Source: Theristus sp. LFF4_11 (Eukaryota; Nematoda; Chromadorea; Monhysterida; Xyalidae). Taken from it: DNA of 64,000 nucleotides. Positions 48,180-60,435 of this stretch are shown here, piece after piece (position 1 is the first letter of the stretch; each line of letters begins with the position of its first letter). The stretch lies in NCBI GenBank assembly GCA_030248135.1, contig JASANC010000573.1:1-64000 (forward strand), read 5' to 3'. Below the pieces are notes generated by a model. That model did not search any database. It had not been told where the DNA came from and saw nothing but the letters and a program-made list of their open reading frames with translations. A program made the translations under genes and the position numbers.

Positions 48180-51100
48180 TTACGTGAACGCTTGAATGCC
48201 CGTGATCGCACGACCCAGAATCAACGCGTGCACGTCGTGTGTCCCTGAAAATAAAAAAAACATTGAAAAACAAGACTGGTTTCAAAAAGAAAACTATAAA
48301 AATCCGAATCAACCACATGCCATGTGTAAATCAAAGGCAATCATCAACTGACTGACTGTTTTAAGCTGGGCTCACACACTGGTCGATGCAGCCAACCAGC
48401 ACGCCAGATTGAAAAGCCAGAATGCACACAACCCCTCCATATGCGTAACAGCAAGTAGCCCCCCCCCCACCGACCTTCATACGTGTTCACAGTTTCCAAG
48501 TTGCACATGTGTCGCATCACGTGGTACTCATCCACGATGCCGTTGGCGCCGAGAATGTCGCGGCACAGACGCGCAATGTGCAACGCCTTGCCGCACGAGT
48601 TACGCTTGATCAATGAGATCATCTGTGGTGTTGCGCTGGAAAACACGGTGACTTGTTGTTGCGAGAGTGGTTCATTTGTAGGTCTTTTTTTGTGGAGGCT
48701 TGAAATACAGAGGAAAAATGCATTTAGTGAACCAAATCTCGCGTGAATCGCGACGCCCAATACGACCAATCAGCAAGCTACATTCAAAACGCACGAACGA
48801 ACGAACAGCATTGCAGGCGTTGGTGTTAGCAGGTTAACCCAAAAAAGGCCGTCAAGTGGGGGAAGTCAATCAAGCGGCCACAACAAATGCAACCACAATC
48901 GCATACCCTTGCAGTGAAACTGCGTGAAACTTCAAATCAGAAAACGAGAAACAACAAACAGCGACAGAACGCACAGATTGCCGTCTTTCAGTCGTCCCAC
49001 TCGCAAGCAACTTTGCAGGCCGATCGTGATTTCAGTCAACATGTCGGCAAACTTTTTTTGGATCAGCTGATTCGCAGCCAGCGGTCGGTTGAACTGACTT
49101 CTGAAATTCAGAACATGCACGGTGTGCAGTGCAGGAAAAATAATTGTACACAAAAAGAATACATTTTTTTTATTTTTAACCATGTTGTGTACACGCTTTG
49201 AATGGAGGCACGTGTTCCATTACACTGTTGCGGTCACCATGGCAACAACCAAATTGTGATCGCACACTGAGCAAACGTTGTGGTCCAGGAGCATTTCGAC
49301 TGTTTTTACGACAACATCATGTCACGCCTTGGCAGTAATCTAATTTTAACGGCAATTTTTCTGACATCCAACGGTCCGTCGCCGATTTTCGCTCAAAAGA
49401 AACTCGAGCCCGAGCTGGTTCAGCCGAACAGCTGCAACGTCACCAAGTATTTCGACATCACAAAGCTGCACTGTGTCGAGTGTCCGGCGAACGCGGTGCG
49501 CGACGCAGACGACGCCACCCGATGCAAGTGTGCGCCCGGCCACCGGATCGTAGTGAGTGCATGCTTCTTGTTGTTGTTTTGGCGGAAAAACGCGAAGCGT
49601 AATGCCGTTCGAACTTTTGAAACCACGACTATGAAGTGTTTCAAAACTCTGACGTCAATTGAGGTGACAAAACGTGGGCATAAATTAACATCAACATGAA
49701 CTTTGTGATGCCGAAGCACGCAGCCTAGCGTAGCGTGTCATTTCTCAGGTGTAATGAGTAGCTCTCGATTTAGTCTCAGTATATTCCTGTTCACGTGTCT
49801 GGCTGTCTTGACGCCAACGTAAGTCGAACATTAAAATATCTCGATTCACGCAATCACCTGATTGGTTGGTGATCACGTGATGCATGCATTCTGTGCAGGC
49901 ATTGTTGTGGAGAGAGTTTGGTTTGCCTATCAATTGAAGTTAGACTGTGCGTCTTTAAGAACGAGCTCTCCTCGCACAGTGGGACTACGGCGGCGCGTCG
50001 TTGCGGTGCGTCGCGTGCAAGTCGGGCGCGGTGCCGACGCCGGACGGCTGGTCGTGTCTGCCGTGCGTCAGCGGCGCCAACGCAGCGAACACGGCGTGCG
50101 CGGCCGTGTGCAAATCGTCGCAGATCACGTTCACGCGCAGCGTGTTCGGCATCCTCGAGCAGCAGCAGTCGTGCGACGAGTGTCGCGCGCAGACGCAGCC
50201 GACACGTCTCGGTCGATTGCAATACTGCGCGCCGTGCAGACGATTCAACGAGACGGAGATCAATTGCGATTGTAAAACGGTCGGTGTACACCCGTGTTGT
50301 AAAGAGGTGGAGCGTGCAAAGCAAAAGGCAAAAAGGCCGTCACTATACACTGCAACACTGATTCACTTGTGGGTTGCTGTGCAACGTGAATCGTAGATTG
50401 TTTGTTCTCGATAATCATGAGATAGATCATGCATTGTGATTCGACTGAGAACAACAGGAATATTGATGAAGCTCACAATCATGAGTCACAAAAGAGTTCG
50501 GATCAACCGGCTGGCAGACCAACAATGCCGTCACAGCGAAATACAGCGGGTTGAACATAAAACGAGACCCAAAAACCTGCAGAACGAAGTCTCGGGCATC
50601 CGACTCGGCGGCGTCTGTTTCCTAGATGAGAACGATCGCAAGCGGGCCGACGAAATCCAGGAGACATCGACGATGCAGTTCGGCGAATCGCCGACGGCTC
50701 GGGTCGACTCGCGACTGCTCAAGGAAAACTTGAAAGCGGCTTATATACTCTGCGTGAAACAGAACATCACGGCGTGCAATGCGCTCGCAAACATGTGCGT
50801 CCTGCAGCAGTACACTGTTATGGCCAATGAGAACAATGCGTGCACGCTGTATGACCGATTGAAGAAAGACACTGCAAAGTAAGCATAGTGTACTTAATAC
50901 AAATTTAAATACAGTTTTCACGAACCGATTTTACTAACTCGGTTTTTCTTAGCAGCGCACAGCACCTGCCAAATCTCTACGAGAACACACTGGCAATCCT
51001 GTCTTGGACAAAGCTGCCGACATCGTTCACGTTTAACGAAGACTCAAAGAATCACGAACTGAGGTTCATTGCGGCTGTTTACGACGCAACCGGACACTTT

Positions 51101-54100
51101 CACGGACTCCAGCGTCTCACGGATGGATTGATACAAGTGAGGCGTCCATTTCAGTTTCAAAAATTGCACAGTTCAGATCTTGTGGCTTTGATTAGTTCAA
51201 CATTCGTTTAGAACAACGGATAGCGAAAAGACTATGGAGTACAAACCCGGTTGGCGCAAAACTTTTCAGCTTTGTCCCGCAGAAACAGCCAACTTGGATA
51301 AAGCGTATAAGTTCGGGCAATACTACAAGCAGCAGTGCAGCATTCCCATTCGCCATCTGTGGACCAATTATAAAACGTTGATCTACGAAATCAAACTCGA
51401 GTTTGAGTACGACGACTCGCCATTGACGACCAGAATGTACGATGTGCCGATCTTGAATCGCAACTACAAATACAATGGCGAGCGTGTGAACGACGGCGAC
51501 AATCCGGATGACTGGATGCTGACACGACGGTAAAATCAAAAAACCAACCGATTTTGGACAACACTTCATTCGGATTGTTTCTTGCAAAAAACGCACTTCA
51601 TTCATTAATCAAACAGATTGATGCTTGTCGACAACGTTGCTGGCGTGGACGTCGCCGATCCGAAACGCGCCAAATACGTTCAGTACGCAAAGAGCATCGA
51701 GCTGGTGGTGACCGTTCAGAACACCAAGAACGGCCATATACTGCCACCGTACATCGTCGTCGAGTACGTTTTAGATGTCAACTTTTCACACACTAAAAAG
51801 CCAACCACCACCACCACGTCAGGTATGGCGTGGCGTCTAGCAGTCAACTGTCGTCGACTGATATGAGCGTGTCAGTGGAGTTCACCGTGTGCTATACGGG
51901 CGACAAGGAGAAGATCGATCGACACAACCGAGACCTCGAGATCACACTCGGTGTGCTCTGTTTCTTCGGTCTGCTGTGGTCGCTGCTGAGAGCGTGGAGC
52001 TGGGCGAGACGTGCCGGAAAGCACATGATCGACTTGTCGGCCGTCTTCAAGTTCCTGCTCTATCTCGCCGGCAGTCTAGCGGACGTGTTCCTTGTCGTGA
52101 TGCTCTCGACGGCGGCGTTCATCTGTTTCGCGTACAAAATGCAGCTGGTCGTGTCCTACGTTCTCTTGACACCAGAACAGGTAAATCGTTTGAAGGTGGT
52201 TTACGTTTCATTCAAGCCGTTTCACAAGTCGCAGTGCATATTCAGGAATACGGCTGTATCGTGTGCATTGTGATCGCGTTCGTGTTGAAAACGATCGAGC
52301 TGCTCTACACGCGGATCGAGTCGACGCTCACCGAGACGTTCTTCATCGACTGGGAGCGGCCGCGTGGCTTCGCGCTGCCACCAACCGGCGAGCCGGCGGA
52401 GCACGAGCCCAGCATACGTGACGCCAACCACCGACCGCCGGCGCCCGTCACGATTTGGCGAACGTGTGCTAAACTTTTCTTAGAATTCTCATTAGATTTC
52501 TTCCTGCCTTGCCGTTATTTATTCCTGTCCTTCTCACCATGATCACCTGTTTTCTTCAGATACATGGTCGCCAACGAATGGAACGAACTGCAGAACTACC
52601 GCAAAACGAACGTTGCACTGCAGAGTATACTGATGTTGTTTTTTCTGAAGGTGTTTTACTTCGAGTCGCTTGCGCTCGCACAGCCGGGATTCCAGCTAGG
52701 TTTGAAACAAGATTTTCGCTACACAGCATACTTCACATGGGTTTTGGCGAGCATGAGGAACGAGATTCTTCATCTTTAATTGACTGCTAAATGACAGAGC
52801 CGATACCCGACTACGCATCTGATACGCGTCTGAATCGGTTCGCAATCGCAGCCGGACTGTATCTGCTTATCGGTTTCGCTCAGTGGACGATCAACGTGTT
52901 GATCGTGGAACGTCTGTTCGACGATCACTTTCGCAACTTCATGGATCTCTGTTCGACAAGCAACATCAGTGTGCTCGCGTTGACACGCGCCCAGTTTGGC
53001 TACTACATTCACGGACGGTCGGTGCACGGGCACGCCGACACGAACATGAACGAGATGAACGAGATGCTGCAGCGAGAGCGGGTGCGCGCGCTCGCCAGCC
53101 AATTTGTTGTGATGTTCAAACGAACTGGAAATTGAGTTGTAGTTTCTTAAATAGCAAAAAGGGCGCCAATTCAGATTTAAAAAAGTGCCACGGGCAGACA
53201 GACAGACAAATTGCAATTGTAATATAAATCTCCGTGGGCAACTTCAAGTATAGTTTTCTCAAGTATCGAGTTTTACACATTGTTCTGTTCTTGCTCAGGA
53301 CAATTTGACCGGTCACCGCGGTCTAGAGCCGAACACGGACACACAGTGCTTTATCGTCACGCTGCCGGACGAGTTTCGCCAGAAACTGAACGCGCTTCGA
53401 GAGCCACTGCGATCGCGTTCGACGAACACACGCGACACCAATGTTGATCCGACGACGGCAAAGATGAACATCGTCATTCAGGTGCACAATCAGTTGATTA
53501 AGAAGTTAGCGGTGGGCAGTTGACTGGCCAGGCGAATTGTATGATTTGGTAATCGGACGACCCGAAATATTAAAGAATACTGAAATACTTCTCAGAATCA
53601 CAGCACACTTTCAACTCAGGTGCATGAAAGCGTCAATCAGTTCTTGACCGCCTTTGTGGAGCAACGCATCCCGTCGTGCACCTACGCCATTCGCAATCGA
53701 TCGCCAATTGAGGCGTTGCTCGACATTGAGTTTGAAGACGCCAGTCAACAGGGACTCTTTTATCGGTGCGTGCAAGCAAAGCCACACAGGTTATTTCCGA
53801 ATTTCATAAAAGAATGGAAACCGAGCTGCATGTGGTCATGAAACCCGCCACAGCGTTATAAACCAAAAGGCTTTGCCGTTTTTATGCAGGGACACATCCG
53901 AGATTGCGTACAGCGGCGCATTTCTGTACGGCAACGAGTGGGTAAATTTGTCGTTCGACGCGCTGTTGTTCTGTCTGCTTGACCTGCTCGCACATGACTA
54001 CATCCTGGCGGCATCGTTCACGTTTCTCATTGTGCAAACCATTCGCTTACTCACAGAACGGGCGTTCACGAACAATTTGGTCAAGTCGAGCTTGGTCGAT

Positions 54101-56499
54101 GATCGTTTTCTGATTTGATGCTGTCTCAATTTTTCTCGGTGTCTGTTTTATTGCTAATTGCTTTTTGTCACTTTTTGTTACAACACTTGAGTCATGAACG
54201 TTTTTCTGTTGTTTTGCTTGCTTGATCTGTTTTTCATCTTGTTCAGTCATTTCCGTAATTTCACTTCGGACATTTGTTTACGTGTCACTAAATTTATTGT
54301 TGTCGTCATTAGCAAAAAACGTAACTAACCTATCCAAAGCGTACTGCCGAGCATAGTGGAAACAATATTCGGCAGCACCCAGTACACCCCAGGCGATGCC
54401 GTAACGCGCATTATTCAAGCAACCGAATGGACCCTAAAGTATCGCACTTTTTTCAAAAATGCGCTGAGTTCTATGCTTGGTGCGGCAATTCAAAGCTACG
54501 CTTAGGGACCAGGTGAATTCTGCAATTTTTAATTGCCACGTCAAGCATGAAAAATTGATTTTGTAGCTGAGCGAGCATTAAATTAAGTCGCAGAACTACG
54601 ACAAACGTTAACAAACGTCAATTCAACAGAAACAATGAAACGACAAAAATTGCAAATCCGACCGCAAGTCCTTCAGCGTTCGGCAGCAGGTTCTCCGGTG
54701 GCACCTCGACGTCATCCATGACAATCTGACCGGTTGGGCTCGCTCTTAACGACAGTTTGCCCTCAATGAGCGGTGCTGACAGTCCAGCCATGCCCTTCTC
54801 GAGTACGAACCCTTTGATTTTGTTGTTGTGCTCGCTGCTACGTGCCCAGACGATGAACACGTCGGCGAACGGCGAGTTCGTGATCCACGACTTTGTGCCG
54901 GACACAATGTAGCACTTCTTTGATCGGTCGTATGTGGCGCTGAACAAGAAACAATGCACTCAGAGTTGTTGCAATGGAATGATTGTTCCTTTTCGTACAT
55001 AATTGTCGACGGTACAATAAGTCGGCTCCGTGAATGGCGAAAAGACAGATGTTGGCGACACCCAATAACGCTCGCGTCACCATGATCCACAACAACACAC
55101 ACCGAGTTTCCATGCCGCCGGGATTACTGCCGTGATTCGGTTCGGTCAATCCGAAGCAGCCAATCAGCTCGCCAGTCGCTAATCGAGGTAAAAACTTCTG
55201 TTTTTGCTCCTCGGTGCCGTACGCATAGATTGGCCACATCACCAATGACGACTGTACGCTCATCGTTGAGCGATAGCTGAAAGTTGAACAAACATTGGGA
55301 CACCACATTCAGTTTCAAGGGAAAAGGCTGTCAGCAACCGATAACCGGAATTCCTCACCAGTCACCACACGGGTATTAGACAAAATCAGTTTCAGTTTAT
55401 GTTACAGTCGACCTCTAAATTACAGGCAATTATTAGCTGATTGGTTGACGATCACATGATACATGCTTTCTGTGTAGGAATTGCGGGCTTTCTGTGAATT
55501 CTGTCCTACACAGAAACCATGCATTACGCGATCACCAACCAATCAGCTTATTGCCTATGACCGTAGCGCAGAGAAATTCTTGCCGAATCAGCCAATCAAC
55601 GTATCTGATACCAAAAAAAGAGCGAAACAAACGTTCAGATCTGATCTAATTTCAGACCACCATAGATCCACTGTAACCTGAATCTGCTGTTCCATTTGAT
55701 TCACCACAAAACCACCGTCTTCTTGACAACAGCAACCATAAACTAGCTCCGCAAAACTACTGCACCTGCTGTCGACCGCTTCCACCTGCCTTGCCACGAG
55801 TCCGTAGGCCACCTGCGACACAGCAGCGCACCCGTAGCCCTGCAGCGTACACCCGAGCAAACCCAATGCACCCATCTCCTTCATCATCGTCAGGTCATAC
55901 GCTGAACACGAGGCCAATAAAAGGCTTCGAAATGTGTCATACAAAAATGAGCACCAATCGGAGCACATCCGAAGGACTAGAATTAAAAGCAGTTCCTGCT
56001 GACGTACGTCGACGTCTCCATTGACAGCAGTGTGCAATAAAAAGAAAGCTGACGTGACGTGCCGTATACGCGTACGTCAGTGTGAACGGGCCTTTAGTAA
56101 TTTCCAAATGCGCTCTAACATGGATTCAATCATCTAAACGGCCACAAACTGCTTGCTAAAGCCTAACTAAATAGCATGGTCACAAAACAAAGCAAGTTAT
56201 CAGACTGAAAACAACAGCAACACTCCAAACAAACCCTCATTGCGATTGGCCAACAGAATCCTGGGCATCAGTTTCTCCTCGCAATACTGTGCCGCCGTGT
56301 CGTTCATCATTCGTTCGTCTTCATTCAATTGACTGGTCAAATCAAACGCATCGCGAAAGTCAAACTGCGGTGGCGGCCTGCTCGAGGCGGTGCACAGAAG
56401 TGACTTTAGAAACGAACAGTGCTGATTGGCCAGCGGGTTGCTTCTGTGCAAAATGACACCGCAACCACGAAGACACTGAGTCGCGATGCGAAACTTCAT
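48180..56499 (-). CDS. GCDH: glutaryl-CoA dehydrogenase
   Basis: Eight minus-strand exons join in phase: 56499-56235, 55901-55766, 55276-55103, 54939-54663, 54433-54330, 49100-48975, 48635-48475 and 48244-48180. The product has 435 residues (human GCDH 438). The Arg/Ser-containing N-terminus fits a mitochondrial transit peptide. Family landmarks include [99 protein letters not shown] and NTYEGTHD with the catalytic Glu. The enzyme converts glutaryl-CoA to crotonyl-CoA using FAD in lysine and tryptophan breakdown. Intron 5 (49101-54329) holds the complete TMEM67 gene on the other strand. Donors of exons 4 and 7 are GTCGGA and GTCGGT. Confidence 0.95.
49319..54118 (+). CDS. TMEM67: meckelin, ciliary transition-zone membrane protein
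   Basis: Thirteen exons: 49319-49552, 49980-50279, 50583-50878, 50956-51136, 51270-51529, 51617-51763, 51823-52180, 52246-52463, 52560-52699, 52798-53105, 53299-53511, 53620-53765 and 53890-54118. They give about 1009 residues (human 995). A signal peptide ([12 protein letters not shown]) is followed by a Cys-rich region ([20 protein letters not shown]), a beta-rich ectodomain ([15 protein letters not shown]) and several membrane spans with [10 protein letters not shown]. Conserved C-terminal motifs are [42 protein letters not shown] and the exact-length end LVDDRFLI. Meckelin (nematode MKS-3) works in the MKS module of the ciliary transition zone. The gene is nested in a GCDH intron. The exon 2 donor is GTCGGT. 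Confidence 0.95.
49820..49958. mobile_element. MITE family M1, copy in TMEM67 intron 1
   Basis: A degenerate copy containing CTGATTGGTTGGTGATCACG, then GCATGCATTCTGTGCAGGCA, ending near GAAGTTAGACTG. Its left terminus (AAGTCGAACATTAAAA) is partly preserved. Confidence 0.6.
55405..55563. mobile_element. MITE family M1, copy in GCDH intron 2
   Basis: It starts CAGTCGACCTCTAAATTAC after TA. It contains AGCTGATTGGTTGACGATCA and the inverse CCAAT segment ACCAACCAATCAGC. The right terminus is decayed. Confidence 0.65.
55980..56100. mobile_element. Harbinger-like MITE in GCDH intron 1
   Basis: The right end reads GTACGTCAGTGTGAACGGGC followed by CTTTAGTAA. The interior contains GCTGACGTGACGTGCCGTAT. 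It is the inverse of the copy in MTAP intron 8. Confidence 0.55.
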
Positions 56500-57278
56500 G
56501 GTCTCTGTCACTCCCTGACTGTGATTTCGCCTGAAATTTGTCAAAAAACGATCTTTAAAATTTTATTCTGCAAGCTGAGATATGTAATGTACCAGTTAAC
56601 GGAAACATGTTGCACGCAAGGGAACACAAGCCGTCGCACGCTGGCTTAATTTATTCATACATTTCATTTTTTACTGCAATTGTAGCCGAACAGCAGCAAT
56701 ATTGGGCACTTTTTTTTACAAATACTGCTCTGGAGAATACAGGCAAATAAATAAATGGGCTATGAGAAACCATTTTAAACCTAAGACAAAAACAAATGCG
56801 TGCATTCTGTGCAATGCAAAGTATCAACAGTCAATTACATACTTTTTTGAAAATTGTGTCGTGTCAAGGTTTTTGCCGTAAAGTCAATCCGGTTTATCAA
56901 TAACTCCATGGTTGCAACAATCGTTTGAAAAAAAAACATTGCAAGAACAGTTCTCACAAGACAATCACAGTTTCATTTACATCACAACGAATCGTTACGC
57001 TTTTGGACTTCGTTACTATAAGATAAAATGACAAAAACTTTAAAAATGCAAACCAGAGAGACACAACCACGTGAATCATCAGAACAACACAAAAACGGCA
57101 AAACGCGTTGCCACATCGAAACAAAACATGATAAAGCAAGCGGTTCAATCGATGTTCATATCCATGCAAACATTAAAATTGTACACTGACCCAACCGAAA
57201 GTCAGGGAAAATTGCAGCACATTTGAAACGTCAATCGTTAAACGGCTGTGAGATCGCTGTGGATAGCATTGCCACAGA
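56500..57278. other. intergenic region ZDHHC-GCDH
   Basis: Both flanking genes are on the minus strand. A TTTCAG|GCGAAATC at about 56528-56535 on the minus strand, 29 bp upstream of the GCDH ATG, is a likely acceptor of a 5'-untranslated intron or a trans-splice site. The rest is AT-rich and without recognised features. Confidence 0.4.
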
Positions 57279-59711
57279 TCAGACGTTGTATTGATGCGAC
57301 TGTCTGTTCGGCATGTGCACGATATCCCGCTGGTTCGGCAAGTTGTGGCACGGCAATATCCAAATGAGCATTGGACCTGCAGATGAAAACTGTCTTTTGT
57401 TTTATTATTCAACTGCCCCTTTGTTACCTGGTTTTGTGTGATTCGGTTTGATGCAAAAAATCAAATTCAAGATTGAACTTTATAAACAATATTAGTCGCA
57501 ATAATAGCTGCATTGTTACACATTAAAACTTTCATAATACAGTGTTAAAACTGTATTAAAAGTAAAACTTTGAAACCGAGTTCGTATACAAGGTATTGTT
57601 CTTAACTGACAGATTCCTCCCGCTCACTTTGACAATTGGTTTGTATTTTGCAATCTTTGCACAGGACGTGCGAGCAAAGCTCCCTACCTGGCCCACAGAC
57701 TTCGCGCATCAGCGCTCGACGCGTCTTGTTTTGCCTGTACGGCCCTCTCCTCTGCACTTGTTCAACGGCAGTTTCGTCGTTCCAAATCGCTTGAATCTAA
57801 GAAGATTGAAAAAAATTGGAAAGTTTGAAAATCCACAGTGGACTTTCATTTTTTGAAATCGATTTCAAACAGAGCATTTCACCTGATCACACGAAACGGC
57901 GACAACAAATAGCGTGAATATAACCGCTTCAACAGATACGAAAATTGTGTGCAATCTGAAATGGGTGCGAGTGAAAAAAGCATCTTCAATCCGATATGCC
58001 GATGTAAAGTGAAGTGAACGAAACGTTCCAAATTGGCAAACTAAAGGAACGTTGATTGTTGATTTCTGGCATGTGGCCAAATTTTGACAAACGAAATAAA
58101 AAAATAACAATGACCAAAGTGGTCACGTTCTTCACGATTCAAAGCTGAAGGCAATCTGGACAAGAGCGCCATCAAACTTGCTGCAATGCACGTACACTTT
58201 AGTGTGATGGTGGCGTTCATTGGTGCACGCCGTGTCCACGCACGGATACGCCCAGGCAGCCGCGACCAACGCCAGGCAGTACAACGACGTCATGGCAACG
58301 TAGAACAGAAATTGCAGAAAGTATTTTTGGTTGAACTCGCCAACGCAATTGTTGATCCATGGACCTGAGTGCGAAACGGTGCGCAAACAGTGCAATGTCT
58401 TACTTGATTGGTTTGCTTGGCGAAGTGAAATTCACAAGCAGACAATCCAGAATTTGCTTAAACACAGAAAAAGTCGACATGACTACACAATCAACTGGAA
58501 TACACAAAAAAAATTTTTAGTGATTGAAAACTGTGGCTCCTCAGCAAACATGCAGCGGCTAACAAATTCAAGTGCAGCCAATCAGGCTCGGTTTTCAAGC
58601 ACACCAGATGCGACACTTACAATGATGGTCCATCTTTCTGACACACCGTTTGCACACCCTGCAGTGATGCGCACGCGGTGGCCGGTACGCCTCACAGCGG
58701 CCGCAAACCGTCCAATTATCGCCCTGCAATTTAAAAAACAGATTTTGAATCGATTGATTTACGCTTTCACACAACAGCTACAAGAGATCTGCTGTATGTT
58801 CCTGGGTTTTTTGTTATGCTAGTCTACAAGGAAGTTTATTGGAACTAAACGCAACCACAAAAACTGACGCTTCACATCTGAGCCGCCGCTGATTAACTAC
58901 ATCATCTAACTATGCAGACTGAAAATCATAGATAATTAGCTGATTGGTTGCTTTTCTATTGGGCTTACTGATTGGTCAAACAAAAAATTCCGGGCAGCCA
59001 ATCAGCACGTCGGAATGCATGCACAGATCACATGTTTGGATGAAGAACCAGTAAACGGCCGACTGAAAGCAACCAATCAGATGGTCGCACTGCCACACCA
59101 CACAGTTTCTCAGACACTAGTCTGATCACGATTGCACGAAAAGCGCTGACCACGTGCGGCGGCCGGGCGCCCTCGGAGTCGCTGGTGTCGCTGCGTGGCT
59201 CGTTGGCGGCGGCGTGACTGGCGCCAGTTGACGCCGTCTGCTCGGTGCTGAAGTCGAGCCGTGCTGGCGAGCGCGGCACAATGCCCGGGTCAGACGTCAT
59301 GGCGCGTGTGTGCGCGAAGCACATCAGGAACACGAGCACGTTGAACACGCACACGTGCAGCACGCCCCACAGACTGCACACCAATAACAGTGGCCGACTG
59401 CAGTCGAACTCGCACATATGGGTAATCAGCTGATTGGTTGGCGGTCACGTGATGCATGCTTTCTGTGCAGGACAGACTCAGCTTCTCATCTGCACGAACA
59501 GCACGTGCTCACCAAGAGCAACCAAGCAGTCAGCTGATTGCTTGTAATTCAGAGTTCGCCTGTACTTTCAAATGACTGCTAGTGCAACGACGAACCTTTC
59601 ATCGAACGTCGGCAGCACCAACCAGTAGATGGCCACGTAGTCGGCGTACGCGATGCACACATAGACCAGGAGCACGCACGCGATGCCACACGCGTCCCAG
59701 CGGAACAGCAT
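57279..59711 (-). CDS. DHHC palmitoyltransferase, ZDHHC3/7-like
   Basis: Seven minus-strand exons join in phase: 59711-59596, 59373-59151, 58723-58621, 58364-58244, 57955-57883, 57796-57688 and 57376-57279. They give 280 residues (human ZDHHC3 299). Membrane spans 1-2 come with [20 protein letters not shown] and [20 protein letters not shown]. These are followed by the DPG motif ([10 protein letters not shown]), the Cys-rich domain [32 protein letters not shown] with the DHHC cysteine codon split by intron 3, two more spans, [11 protein letters not shown] and a C-terminal HQYNV. The enzyme transfers palmitate to substrate cysteines, typically at the Golgi. The linker between DPG and the zinc region is longer and Ser/Glu-rich. 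The true start may lie further upstream. The exon 2 end is ambiguous (GTCAGC or GTGGTC, both in phase). Confidence 0.88.
59401..59562. mobile_element. MITE family M1, copy in ZDHHC intron 1
   Basis: It starts CAGTCGAACTCGCAC and ends GAGTTCGCCTG next to TA. The interior has TAATCAGCTGATTGGTTGG and GCATGCTTTCTGTGCAGG, with an inverse CCAAT block at the right. Confidence 0.75.
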
Positions 59712-60435
59712 CGTGGTCGTGTTGCGCGTTGTCAAACCGGAAAATCCGGCAAACTTTGGCCATTGTTAGTGGTTCACGTGTCATAAATTGCACGAATGAA
59801 GTCAGATAGAGTGCTCTTGTTTCATTGAGACGACTCTCGTCTGCACAACGGTATTTTGCGAAACAATGGTGGATTGATTTATGGTTCGTGAGTTTATTGA
59901 AAAAAAAAACACACACACACATTGCAACAATACAATCTTATCACAGCGAATGTAACGAAACCTTATTGAGTTGAAAATTGAGAATGTGCACATTTCGACA
60001 ACCCGGACTGAATAGTTTGACAAGACGATATTTATCAGGTGAAAGCAAAAACAATTAATCACAGAAATAAAAAATGGTGCATTCAACGTTCATTTGTAAA
60101 AAACGCGTTTAGTCAAGTTCTGCAATGAACTACGCGGCTTGTTTGGTTTACATTTTAAAGTCTAATAAGTTTCAACAAAACACCTTTTCGAAATACAGAA
60201 ACCAATTGTTTTTTTTTTCAAAGTGGGCAGCAAAAAAACTGCAAAAGCTTGTGTATGACCCATGCTTGTCAGAAACCTCTTCGTGACTTATCGTGTTGCA
60301 ACCAACCACAAAGACGTACAACCACACACGTTTCACGCCAAGGAGCATTCATGACGCAGTATTTAGTGACCACGCAACTGCAACTGTGTTTTAACACAGC
60401 TACACGTCACTAAATACTGCCCCATGAACGCCACT
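59712..60435. other. intergenic region
   Basis: AT-rich sequence between the RNF14-like gene stop and the ZDHHC start. Upstream exons of ZDHHC may lie here, but none could be supported. Confidence 0.4.
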
